A DNA stretch of 64,000 nucleotides from Malaya genurostris (lineage: Eukaryota > Arthropoda > Insecta > Diptera > Culicidae): assembly GCF_030247185.1 (NCBI RefSeq), contig NC_080572.1, forward strand, positions 209,279,435 to 209,343,434, read 5' to 3'. The translations under genes and the position numbers were made by a program. The stretch's first letter is position 1. The number at the start of each line of letters is the position of its first letter. This document shows positions 51,596-61,565 of this stretch, one piece after another. Under the pieces are notes generated by a model. The model searched no databases. It was given only the letters and a program-made list of their open reading frames with translations, and was not told where the DNA came from.

Positions 51596-52880
51596 GACTA
51601 GCTAAATTACCCGGCTTTGCTCTGAACTGTTTCGTGAAGGGAAGGCCTAAAAATAAAACCCGATTGACCAATACTCCATGAACCATTCAGATGGCGAATG
51701 ATAAGTGTCCCATCTCAGATCTCAGTATAATCATAATTTTCACGGTATTCTCGACAAACCGGGTCAGTTTTATATTAGAACCCTTTTGTTAGGAACATTT
51801 AAAACATCTTTATCTTTATAAATATCTTCTCAGTAACCTCCGAGTTTCATATGTATATGGGCTTGCAACGTACTTGAATTATTATGTATGTGTGAGATAT
51901 ATAATCTATTTTACCAAGGCTTTAGCCATTTTAGTCGTACACCTGGGAAGAAAACCAAAGAATAATGATTCAGTTAATACAAATGTTGTTGTAATCTTAT
52001 TTCAATATTCTTGAATCGACAGTTTTCTCTATTTACATATTAAAATGCACATTGATTGTATGATTTCGTCCATTAAGTTCAATGTTGAGAATACTTATTC
52101 CCCCTCCCTCTTGTGAATATTTTTGTGAACCTCACTTAATTGCTAGAAATAAACAATTTTAAAGGTACCTGATACATCCATCCTCCATACAATCATACCT
52201 ACGATACGCAAAATGTTTCTAAAGTCTTCAAAAAAAATTTCGTCAAGTTATATGAATTTTTTCATGACCCCTCCTTATTAATGACAATGACAGCAAGAAG
52301 TACATGTGCCAAGTTTGATAGCAATCCGTTAAGTACTTTGGGAGTTATGCCGTTACAAACATTACATCCCCCTATTTAAGGTACTTGCTACATCCCCCTC
52401 CCGTATAGTCATATCTAAGGTATGCAAAATGTGTCTATGGTCTTTTAAACGTATCTGTGCCAAGTTTGGTGGCAATCCGTTCAGTAGTTTCGAAGTTATG
52501 CCGTTTTAAACATTACATCCCCCCCCCCCTTTTTAAAAGCGTTTGCCTCATCCACCCTTGTATAGTCATATCTAAGTTATGCAAAATGTTTCTATGGTCT
52601 TCAAAACGTATCGATTCTTGTCAAGTTAAATGAATTTTTTCATGACCCCCCCCCTTGTTTATGACACTTGATACGCTCACTCCCCTATAAAAATACTTGT
52701 TAAACTATCTCTGAAATGCAAGAAGTAACTGTGCCAAGTTTAATGGCAATCCGTTCAGTGGTTCCGAAATTATGGTGTTACAAACATACAAACTTACATC
52801 CATTTTTATATATACAGATGGAAAAAAAATATGAGAAAGGCATCATCGCACCACTAAATGTTTTCAAAAAGGTTTTCTTA
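51596..52880 (+). mobile_element. RTE-like or related retroelement tail with internal tandem repeats
   Basis: Begins TAGCTAAATTACCCGGCTTT. Three or four tandem passages (about 52160-52380, 52380-52540, 52540-52800) share CATAGTCATATCTAAGG-type words, GCAAAATGTTTCTATGGTCT, GTGCCAAGTTTGGTGGCAAT, CCGTTCAGTAGTTTCGAAGT and TATGCCGTTACAAACAT. The TACCCGGCTT start and the CCAAGTTTxxTGGCAATCCGTTCAG / ACAAACATACAAAC ending are widespread in insect non-LTR 3' regions. No ORF. Ends at CATCGCACCACTAAATG, a worn GCCTTTCTC-family terminus. Confidence 0.45.
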
Positions 52881-52884
52881 TTAA

Positions 52885-53757
52885 TAGGCCCTCTGAATCC
52901 GTTACTTTTTCGTAAATTTTGAACGTTGCATACGTTACCTTTTTCAATTTATAGGTGTTACGAACCGTTACTTTTTCTTAAGTTATATGTATTGCAAATC
53001 GTTACATGTGTTACTTTTAGAATATTATAGGTTTTAGGAAGCGTAAACTGCATTAGTTAAACGTGTCACGAAGCATTACATACGTAACTTTTTTAAGGAT
53101 AAGGTGTTATGATGCATTAAATGTATTACTTTTTTGTAAATTATAAGTGTTACATGCGTTATTTTTACTGAGTTAAATACGAAGCGTTACATGCGTTACG
53201 TTTTGTACTTTATTGGTGCTACGAAGTGTTAGATGCGTTACTCTTTTGTAAGTTATAGGCGGTACATGTATTACTTTGTTAAGGGTAAAGTGTTACAAAG
53301 TGTTGCATGCGTTACTTTTTCAAAATTGACAGGCGTTACATGCGTTACTTTTTTGTAGATAATAGTTGTTACGAGCCGTTACATGCGTTACGTTTTCATA
53401 AATGACACAAGTTACAAGCGTCACATGCGTCACTTTTTCCAAAGATATAGTTGCTACGAAGCGTTGTGTTACTTTTTTAAAGTTATAGGCATTTTCGATG
53501 TTAAAATGTTACGAGATGCTACATGCGTTAATTTTTTGCAAATAAGCTTTACATGCACTACACTTTTGCAAGCTATATGTGTTACGTACTATTACATACG
53601 TTACTTCTTTCTACGTATTCGGAACTACAAATACTTATATGCGTTAGTTTTTGTAAGTTATAGGCGATACATGCGTTACTTTTTCAATGTTAAGATGTTA
53701 TGAGTCGTTACTTGCGTTATTTTTTTGTAAATTATGAATGTTACAAGCGTTATTTTC
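52885..53757. repeat. GTTACATGCGTTAC satellite, block 2
   Basis: The same units as block 1 (CGAAGCGTTACATGCGTTAC, AGTTATAGGCGATACATGC). Frames here, e.g. a 106-codon plus frame at 53383, are translations of the repeat and not genes. Confidence 0.75.
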
Positions 53758-54901
53758 ACCTTTATATATATAAAAAATAGGTATAGAATTTGCTCAAACT
53801 TTAGAAAATTTTTCCGAGACCCGGAGGGCCAAATGTCATATACCAATCGATTCAGCTCGACGAACTGAACAAATGTCCGTGTGTGTGTGTCTGTATGTGT
53901 GTTGTCAACTAAGAGGTCGAGATCTCAGAGATGGCTGAACCGATTTTGATCAAACTAGTCGCAAATGAAAGGTCTCCCCGTCACCCAGAACGTTATTGAA
54001 TGGTTTTGAGATCGAATGTTGACTTTTTGAGTTATACGAAGTTTTATGTCAATTTTTTTTAGTTTTTTGACAGTATCTGTCACAATTGACCTTGAAAACA
54101 GAATATATTTTCAGACTAAGATTCCCCACGGTAATACCTATCCAACAAGCCATAGATTGTTAAACTCCGTCCATTTTTAACTGAGATATCGAAATTTTTG
54201 TGTAAGCGACTTTTCCCCTATTCCAGCAGTAGAAGTTTTGAGGCAAAGAAATGCTTGGGAGCAACATAAAACACGATTTTTTATACTGTCACATACATTT
54301 GTTTCTAAGTACCCAAAATACTGTGTACAGCATGATATTTTGCCTCGGACCGATTTTAGCACGGTTCGTTTTTGGCAACATAATTGTGCGAATATGACAT
54401 AAATAAACTAGATGATGGCAGCATTTTCGAGTTGATAACAATTCCATAATTATATTGATTTGAACTACTTACAGCAATAAATGCTGGAAGAACATAACAC
54501 CCATATACCATTCGAATCAGTTCGTCGAGATCAGCAAATGGGTGTGTGACAAATAATTTCACTCAATTTTCTCGGAGATGACTCAACCGTTTTCTACAAA
54601 CTTAGATTTATATGAAAAGTCGTATGCTCCCAAACAAGGTTCCTGAATAACGTTTGGTTCCGGAGCTACAGGAGGACATGTGAAACGAAATCAAAATTGT
54701 GTAACTCATTTTTCTCGTAAATGGCTGAACCGTTTTAAGATTCAAATGAAGTCCAAGAATTATCTAAGGTTCAAATGAAAAGTCTTTAGATTCTATAAGA
54801 CATCTTGCTTTTCAGTCAGATTCAACTTTCGGTTTCGGGGATACAGGGTGATTAGTATAAAAATGTCTATTTCACATTAATAGACATTTTTATACTAATC
54901 A
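53758..54901 (+). mobile_element. Family C element, copy 3, shortened and ending in a fold-back
   Basis: Matches 14801 and 30676 from its start (ACCTTTATATATATAAAAAA) to GGATACAGGGTGATTAGTAT, then the last 23 bp are repeated in inverted form (54849-54872 against 54879-54901) around a 6-nt loop. After 54901 a segment identical to part of 54625-54660 follows (TATGCTCCCAAACAAGGTTC). The normal right end is absent. Confidence 0.65.
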
Positions 54902-54939
54902 TATGCTCCCAAACAAGGTTCCTGAATTACGTTTGGTTA

Positions 54940-55175
54940 TGTGTTGTTGTTAGTTGCGTTACTTTTTAAGGGTAAAGTAAGATCAGGCGTTACATGCGTT
55001 ACTGTTTTGAAAATTATAAAGGTTACATGCGTTACTTTTTTGTAGGTAATAGGTTCTACGAATCGTTACATCTTTTTCTTAAGTCATAGGTGTTACCAAG
55101 CGTTACATGTGTTTCTTTTTTGAAATTTGTAGGCATTACATGCGTTACATTTTTTAAGAATAAGACGTATTTTAG
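54940..55175. repeat. GTTACATGCGTTAC satellite, block 3
   Basis: GGCGTTACATGCGTTACTGT, AAGGTTACATGCGTTACTTT and ACCAAGCGTTACATGTG. It resumes after the family C insertion, so blocks 2 and 3 were once adjacent. Confidence 0.7.
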
Positions 55176-55306
55176 GAGAACATATCTGTATTTTAGTATA
55201 CAGGTCCGAGATCGGCATACCTGGCAAAGTTGCTTTGAGAATTGTCTATTAAATCGCGGTTCGGAGGGCCGAGTGTCATGTGCAGAGTGCTCCATCTTTT
55301 CCGTTG

Positions 55307-55665
55307 GGTCGGTATGTAAATATTGAATAACTTTAAGAAAAACATCCTATTTTTAAAAGTGATGTAGTTTTATTTAGTTTGGTTCCTTACAATTTTTTGG
55401 ACTAGTTTTTGAAAACAAATCAAATGGGGTAAATCAGGTGACCTGGATGGCCAGTCAATGTCGTCGTGATATTTTTTCCGATATACACGTTTAGTTAACA
55501 CAATGGAACGACTGTTTTCGATGTAAAATGTCACAATTTCAGCGCGTTGTTTCGATGTGAAGCGACCTATGGCAAAAAATGTACTAAATTGACGTTTCCA
55601 AAACATATCTGATGCAATCGCTCGTTTGGTAAATGTGAAATTCATTCAGCGGTTACATACCGACA
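55307..55665 (-). mobile_element. Small IS630/Tc1-mariner-type element
   Basis: GTCGGTATGTAA at the left and TTACATACCGAC at the right form a 12-bp inverted repeat. The interior carries a deleted transposase on the minus strand. About 0.36 kb, far below the ~1.2 kb of complete members. Confidence 0.55.
55370..55645 (-). pseudogene. Transposase remnant (helix-turn-helix fused to DDE end)
   Basis: The minus frame holds FTSKQRAEIVTFYIENSRSI followed by VLTKRVYRKKY, the N-terminal helix-turn-helix of a widespread arthropod Tc1/mariner-like family, then jumps to DIDWPSRSPDLPHLICF, the C-terminal catalytic segment (family: DWPxRSPDLTPxDFFLW). The central part with the first two catalytic acids is deleted and the last Asp of the motif is changed. 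Upstream codons (MNFTFTKRAIASDMFW) are probably from the element's end. Inactive. Confidence 0.65.
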
Positions 55666-55985
55666 TATCTGTGTGTATATGTGTGTGTATGTAACCTTGT
55701 TGTGCACTATCCTTTCTCGGTGATAACCGATGTATTAAGATGCCATATAAAATGTCTGAATTTCATATTGATCCGATTTCTGGTTCCGGAATTACAGGGT
55801 GATTAGTGTAAAATTTTTCAATTTAAAATGACTTACTATTTTTCCGTAAAGATGGCTTCACCGATTTTCATAAACTTAGGGTAAAATTAAAAATCATGTG
55901 ATTCCATACAAAACACTTAAATTTTAATCTTGATCGTTCTTCCTGTTCCGGAATTGGAGGGTGAAGAGTGATTCAAAGAGTGATT

Positions 55986-56240
55986 CAAGTGTCAGAAGAA
56001 GGATGCTCGTGCAGTAGAATTTCAGAGAAACCGAAGAACAGCATCCCATGATCAAGTATCACGACAATCCACAATTCGTTCATGTTTCGGGAGACGAAAT
56101 GAGCACCATTAAGAAAAGCAACAAAATATAGTCCTGTGACGCCTGAATCAATGTAATTGTGCTATTTACTAATTTTCTGCACACGGATTTTGTTTCGAAT
56201 CTATTCATTGCAAAAACAGAAATACTGTGTATTTGGTGTG
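55986..56240. other. Unassigned DNA downstream of the candidate gene
   Basis: May contain the 3' UTR of the minus-strand gene candidate at 56241-56696. No clear AATAAA on the minus strand. Confidence 0.3.
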
Positions 56241-56696
56241 CTAACTTTGCTTTGTGAAAATATTGGCTGCGATTATCTGGCAATTCTTATTTGGCGTACA
56301 ATAACCATAAACATGATATCCAAACAGGTACAATTCCATTACATACAGGTTGTTGCCAAATCCTTCATCTTGAACCGCCCTGTTGATTTTCAGAATTTTA
56401 GACGGTTTCGTCAGTTCTGTTAAACATCACATCATTCGTTTAATTCCTGCTCTTTTGGGTGCTGCTGCTGCTGCACCACAAGATAAAAACTCACTGAAAT
56501 AATCGAAACACCCATCATTCGATTCGGCACTTACCAAACTTTTCACAGAGGAATACGTGAACGCCATCGCAATCATTGCAGCGGTACTGGACGGGGAAGC
56601 ACTCGGTGCAATCGTTGATGTTTCGAGCGGAAAGTGTCCCACACGAGCAGCAGTTGCAAATTGTTGCATACAGCGGTCTACAGCCGGTTGGGAATA
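56241..56696 (-). CDS. Two-exon cysteine-rich gene candidate (partial)
   Basis: Minus-strand exon 56535-56696 (162 nt) ends with a consensus donor TTTG|GTAAGTG. A 118-nt intron closes with TTTAACAG, and exon 56416-56241 continues in the same phase (phase 1) to TAG at 56241-56243. The first exon also starts in phase 1 after ATCGAG. It reads GCRPLYATICNCCSCGT, NINDCTECFPVQYRCND and CDGVHVFLCEKF: ten cysteines in ~45 residues. The last part (DC..., YRC, GVHVFLC) loosely recalls a peritrophin-A chitin-binding domain, but the spacing is wrong for a firm call. Exon two reads LTKPSKILKINRAVQDEGFG and ends IFTKQS. Upstream exons were not found. Matching phases across a normal-sized intron is the main support. 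Confidence 0.42.
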
Positions 56697-57239
56697 CTCG
56701 ATGCACCCGATGCAATCAGGAAATCGTAGATGCAATAGCAAAATCATAGAGAACTATCATGCTCCAATAATTATGAACCGACAAAGCCACAGTCGAGCTT
56801 TGTGAGTGGATGTGTGTGTGAGTGTGTGAATTTGTGCACATTGCACTCCAATGCCAGAACGGCTAACATGCTAGCCATGTATTTACCAGAACGGCTAACA
56901 TGCTAGCCTGCATCCTCACAGATAGGTTCAACAGAGTTCAGTGGGGAAAACGCAAACTAATGAATGGTGCTGTTTGATGAATGAACGAATTGATACAGTT
57001 GGAAATTATTCAACAGATTTCTGTTTCTGGCGGAAATACTACGGGGAATGGGAGTATGTGCAGTTATATTTCGCATTGTTGGAAATGTTACATATTTTTT
57101 GTGTTTTTGAGTTATGTGCTCGACAAGGTCAGTTCCTAGTGTGGTGGTGCAGAAATCAAGGCCAATCTCAGATGTTGGTAGTTGTAGGTCCAAACTCTAA
57201 AATGGAAAGATTCTTTAAACCAATAAACTAAACGAGCTG
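56697..57239. other. Unassigned DNA with a short direct repeat
   Basis: AGAACGGCTAACATGCTAGC occurs twice, at about 56855 and 56888, ~33 bp apart; its GGCTAACATGCTAGCC core is nearly palindromic. A 96-codon plus frame at 56941 has no recognisable domain. Confidence 0.4.
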
Positions 57240-58470
57240 GTAGTACATTCCATGTGTCTTCGATTTAACCCATTATGTCCTAGCGTATGATATATCATAC
57301 GCAAAACTTCCTATATTTTAATACGCGTTTACTTTAGAAGTGTAATACCTAACAGCTTCACTAGATCACTAGTTGATAGTTTACACTTCTAATTTCTTTT
57401 ATATATTAAAATTGTTCTCAAGTATCAACGTTTTATTTGTATTATAACCTAGCAAAGCTTACACAAAGTAAGTAATCAATATATTCGTGTGAATCTTATG
57501 TTCGAAACCATAGGTAACACTTCCTTTTACTGACAAACCATTGTCAAAGGTTCAAATTAGTTATTTCTGTAGCGAAATTCCAAAAATATAAGTTAAACAA
57601 TAAAAAATTGTTGTTAACATTTGAACGCAAAGCAAATCAAATCCAATTTGTTTTATCTTCGAAATATGAAATATTCAAAAACATGGCTGCAAAAAATAGT
57701 GATTAGGACAGAGACCTTTTAGGATTTGACGAACACGTGAATATGAACTAGAACGCTAACTTAGAAAGGGAAGTATGAATACCTCCAGAACTTATTAAAC
57801 ACTAGAAAAACTATCAAATGAGCTTACGATACGCCCAACAAATCGTTCAAATATCTTAAATACCATACAAATAGGTAATCCATTTTCCTAAAAATGAAGA
57901 AATGGAAACAAAAGAAGTTATTTTTTTATTTTCTATTATTATTATTTTTATATATATTTAAATACCACTCTCAAAATATAGACATATCTCTTATAATTTT
58001 GTTGCTACTGTATTGTCCCAGCTTATGATATATCATACACAAGATAATTTCGTTTGGAAAAGATTTTTAATAGTGATTTGGTATTTCCCAACATCTTCAA
58101 CACAAAGTATGATAGTATTGATGATATCTGCTAATTTGGATCCAATTTGGGAACCCATGGGTTATAATGGATTAATTATGCAATCTAGTGTCACGTTTCC
58201 ATTCAGTACAATGCCAACTCGAGTGTTTGTGATCATTATCTTCTTTTCTGAAAAACTGTGATTACTCGAGACCTTTTTGCTTTAATTTCACTTGTCCTTG
58301 ACGTAAGGACAAGCTACGATTCGTTTTTCGAATAAGCGTTTCCGGTCACTTTTCCTACCGAATCACGATTTGGAAGGTCATCGCCGGTTTCTGACACATT
58401 GAAACGTTGACAAATTGTTCTTGACAAACGATACCAACATTTTAATGTATTTAACCATAGTTCATTTTTG
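57240..58470. other. AT-rich DNA with two ATGATATATCAT palindromes
   Basis: TTAACCCATTATGTCCTAGC followed by a 20-bp palindrome at 57283, and a second related palindrome at 58024. No gene is supported. Confidence 0.4.
57283..57302. repeat. Perfect 20-bp palindrome
   Basis: GCGTATGATATATCATACGC is self-complementary. TATGATATATCATA recurs at 58024-58037 after a similar lead-in (TGTCCTAG / TGTCCCAG), in the same orientation. This is probably the sub-terminal part of an unclassified transposon family. Confidence 0.7.
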
Positions 58471-58681
58471 TACCGGGTTGGCGGTTCAATGCATAGGACG
58501 CTGGTCTTACAAGCCAGCTGTCGTCTGTTCGAGCCCCGACCTGGAAGGATTCTTAGTGTCAGTAGGATCCATAGTACTAGCCATGCAATGATTCTGTACA
58601 CTAAGAATCGGCTGCGAAGTCTGTTGAAACAGAAAGGCCAAAATTCCACCACAGGAATGTAATGCCAAGACTTAGCTTTGC
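58471..58681 (+). mobile_element. tRNA-derived SINE (Feilai-like)
   Basis: The tRNA-like head has an A-box-like GGCGGTTCAATGCATAGGAC, an anticodon-arm-like GCTGGTCTTACAAGCCAGC and the B box GTTCGAGCCCC (58527-58537). The tRNA-unrelated body (TCTTAGTGTCAGTAGGATCC, AAGAATCGGCTGCGAAGTCT) ends GAATGTAATGCCAAGACTTA, the pattern of the mosquito Feilai-type SINEs. Flanked by the 9-bp direct repeat TCATTTTTG (58462-58470 and 58682-58690). Pol III internal promoter, no protein. Mobilised by a LINE, unknown which. Confidence 0.85.
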
Positions 58682-58690
58682 TCATTTTTG

Positions 58691-59148
58691 GTTCTTAACT
58701 GTGTGTGCAAAGGAACATGGTCTCGAAGCGCAAATGGCACTCATCGTGAATTTAGTATTTTTCCGACGGAAGATTGACTTTGACTAAAATTTTCTGTCAA
58801 AACGCCAGAGACAGAGATTCAATCTAGAGGTAAAAAAAAGTCTTTATCTTATTTCAGTGGAAAAGAATATCTCACAACTTTGTTGGGATCCAATTTAAGG
58901 CTCTCAAAAAAACAGATTTATTGACTTTTACCTATTTCAACACTAGAATGCAAGGGAACAGCTGAATATTATTTGTTATTGTTATGTTATTTCACTTAAC
59001 CTATTTGTTAAATTTCTCCATTGGCCTTTTCCTCTAACACGAAGCACCCGTTGAATAATGCTGACATTCATGACGATTTTCGCACTCGAAGTGACACCGT
59101 TCATGTTTCAGCATAGTATTATGCTGGTAATTCTCTTTAGGCTTAAAT
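58691..59148. other. Unassigned DNA
   Basis: Around 59030-59110 both strands have short coding-like frames, which cancel each other as evidence. No gene called. Confidence 0.4.
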
Positions 59149-59257
59149 GTTCATTATAATATTAATTAATTTGTAGATTTATTAATTTTTAGTTGATTTT
59201 GTTCCCATCCAAAATCAACTAAAAATTACCAAATATACAAACATAATATTAATGAAC
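59149..59257. repeat. Long AT-rich hairpin
   Basis: GTTCATTATAATATTAATTT ... TTTTTAGTTGATTTTG pairs with CAAAATCAACTAAAAATTA ... ATAATATTAATGAAC. The inner 19 bp are perfect (TAATTTTTAGTTGATTTTG), the outer ~30 bp imperfect, with an 8-nt loop (TTCCCATC). The shape resembles a pre-miRNA or a very small fold-back transposon. Confidence 0.75.
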
Positions 59258-61367
59258 ATGGGTATTGAAGCAGGAAGTTTTATGTGTTGAGAGGAAGAGG
59301 TTTTTACATTTCTCTTTTCGTATTGTCCCACAGTCCGAATTCAACTTCCTGTTCTGGAATTACAGAGTGACGAGATCTTCAAAATCAAGAATGTGAGATG
59401 CTTCCGAAAGGGGCAAATACTTTTAACCTATTCAGTAAACTGTTCTAGTTTGCCAATTTGGTTGATTATAACAGTTTTGGAGGCACCAGAAACAGTGGTC
59501 AAAAATTCCAAAATATAACTCACATCGATTTCACATCGATTTCTCAGAGATGGCTGAATTAATTTTGATCAGGTTTTATTCAAATAAAGAGTTTTAGTCT
59601 GATCATATTTAATTTCATCGGGATTCATCCTCCGGGTCTGGAAATACAATTACTAAAAACGTAAAATTACACATTTTTGTTAAATACTGTGCACTGTTTG
59701 GCCTTCTCCTTAAAAAGTTATTCAACATTTGAACTTTATATACATTGAGTTACTATTGTATATTGATTGATATAAATTGATTTACTTATTGACTACTAAT
59801 AGGAAGCAGGATCGCAGACCAAAAGGCACATACATATACTTTTTGGAAAGCTTAAATCAGTAATATAAAGTTACGAAGTGCGTAACGTTTCCCTTTTCAA
59901 TCGTGTAAATAAGGCAACGAAATATAGAGTGCTTTTTTGACCATTTTCTTAGCAAAACATTTGCAAAAACGACTATTTTTGGTTTAATAAAAGAAGCTTT
60001 GTAGGAAATGTTTAAAAATTAGTATTTGGCATTAGTGTAGCTTTGGTGCCATGATGTAATGATTGGATATAATTTCATGATGCTGTTTTGCTTATTTTTT
60101 TAATAGAATATTCCTTATCCGTTCTTTTAATTCCAATCCAATTCATTTCAAGGATGATATCTTACACCATTACCAGTACGCCTGAAAACATCGTTAAAAT
60201 TTAAGTCTTCTGAGATTAGTTTTTATCTATTAAAATGTGTAAGTTTACACGCCTGCTTGAAAGCCTGAATTCTTTTGGTAAAATCTTGTCATTCTACGAA
60301 ATACGTTATTATGAATCAAGCCATACACTGAAAAAATAATGAAATTCGATGGTAAACTAAATTGGAATATATTAATTTCAATGAATATGACCGTTTATGT
60401 AGCGTCAATACAATGCTTAGTTTTACTTATAAAGTGTATATAAAAATAAACAGTGAAATAACTTTATATTAAATTTCCTTCTCCAAATATGCGTTGTTGG
60501 TGTTGGTGAGAGCAGCACTGCGTGAGTTGGTTGATAAATGCTGGAGTATTTACTCGACGATAATATTACAATAAAATGCGGGAGTGGTTGAACGTTACAT
60601 ACAGGCGTACACGGTAAAGTAACTTCACCAAAAATAAACAATTTTGTTGCACTAAAACATCGTCCTGTATGTTTCAACTTCCAAGAATTGGCTAGTAAGT
60701 ATCAAATCCAATTACGTAAATCATGAGTCTAGACTTTTTTTCAGAAAAATACCGGAGCCGAAGTATAAAAACGTGCACAGACTAAGAATAAAGAATAATA
60801 TCCAACAAAAACAAGTTTGTTGGATTTCAAGGAATTTGTAATCAATCTGTTGCCTTAATGCGGTTTTTTTGTGATAACGGCCAATAAGCCACCTATCAAC
60901 ATTCTCTTTGAAGAGCAATTCCGAAAGACTCGGTACTCGCTGAGAGTAAGTCATAATAGTAAGCTATAGTGAAAAGTTTTCTCTTTCGTCTGGCGTTAAC
61001 ATTAATGCTCTTTTTTTTATAATTTCTTGTTGTCAAAGGGTAACTTATCGATATCACAAAAAACGCGTGATATGAAGTTAAACAATTTTACTTATGTTCT
61101 AGAGATGGGCAACCCGTTCGCGAACGATTCGAATGAGTGATCAATAGTTCTTTGTTGGAAAACGGTATTTCTGCTAACTAGACCCAAGATCTCTTGTATG
61201 TAAGTAAAATAATGGCGACGACCGACGTGTAATATGTAAAAATCAAATGAAACCAAATATTTTCAATTCATAACGAAAAATATTCGTATTTATATATTTT
61301 CAGGGGTACCTTTTGGTAAGTGTCAGAACATATTTGGTAAATTGTTGTATCTAAAATATATAGCAAT
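59258..61367. other. Mostly unassigned DNA, one repeat-derived stretch
   Basis: 59330-59680 has GCCTTTCTC-family words (ACTTCCTGTTCTGGAATTAC, TTTCTCAGAGATGGCTGAAT). A 77-codon minus frame from 60954 (MTYSQRVPSLSELLFKENVD, with a hydrophobic FCWILFFILSLCTFLYF) could be the first exon of a membrane protein but has no clear donor and no partner. GTTCGCGAAC near 61118 is a 10-bp palindrome. Confidence 0.35.
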
Positions 61368-61565
61368 CAGAGCTGCAAATTGTCAGTCATGTCAAATGAC
61401 CTTGACAGACTGATTAAAATCACCGTCAGCTGTAATCGGCACGGTCAAAGTGTCTGTCTAATGAGATACTCGATAGTTCTATGACCAAGTAGAAGTATAT
61501 TCAGTCAAAGACAGACTATTTTTTTGTTTTCTCTCTCATTCTTCTATTCCCTGTTGAAGTAAAAA
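61368..61565 (+). repeat. Dispersed ~200-bp repeat D, copy 2
   Basis: AGAGCTGCAAATTGTCAGTC, CAAATGACCTTGACAGACTG, AGTAGAAGTATATTCAGTCA and CTATTCCCTGTTGAAGT, the same order as the minus strand of 22862-23071. Confidence 0.6.

Larger units (their letters stand above)
55230..55985 (+). mobile_element. GCCTTTCTC-family copy split by a small transposon
   Basis: CGCGGTTCGGAGGGCCGAGTG on the left and GTGTATATGTGTGTGTATGT then CGGAATTACAGGGTGATTAG on the right belong to one copy; the part between about 55307 and 55665 does not. Right terminus not found. Confidence 0.5.

Noticed and set aside
53383..53703. A 106-codon frame in the GTTACATGCGTTAC satellite
   Set aside because: Translation of tandem repeats; residues follow the repeat period.
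58285..58315. Hairpin CTTGTCCTTGACGTAAGGAC as a terminator or small RNA
   Set aside because: Only a 9-bp stem, no transcript context; such hairpins are expected by chance in 64 kb.
58471..58545. A genuine tRNA gene
   Set aside because: The acceptor stem does not pair and the tRNA-like part continues into a SINE body with flanking direct repeats.
60721..60954. A 77-codon frame with a membrane segment as a receptor gene
   Set aside because: No donor site or partner exon could be found; one hydrophobic stretch in AT-rich DNA is weak evidence.
61075..61130. hAT-type MITE end (AGAGATGGGCAAC)
   Set aside because: No matching opposite end was found in the following sequence.
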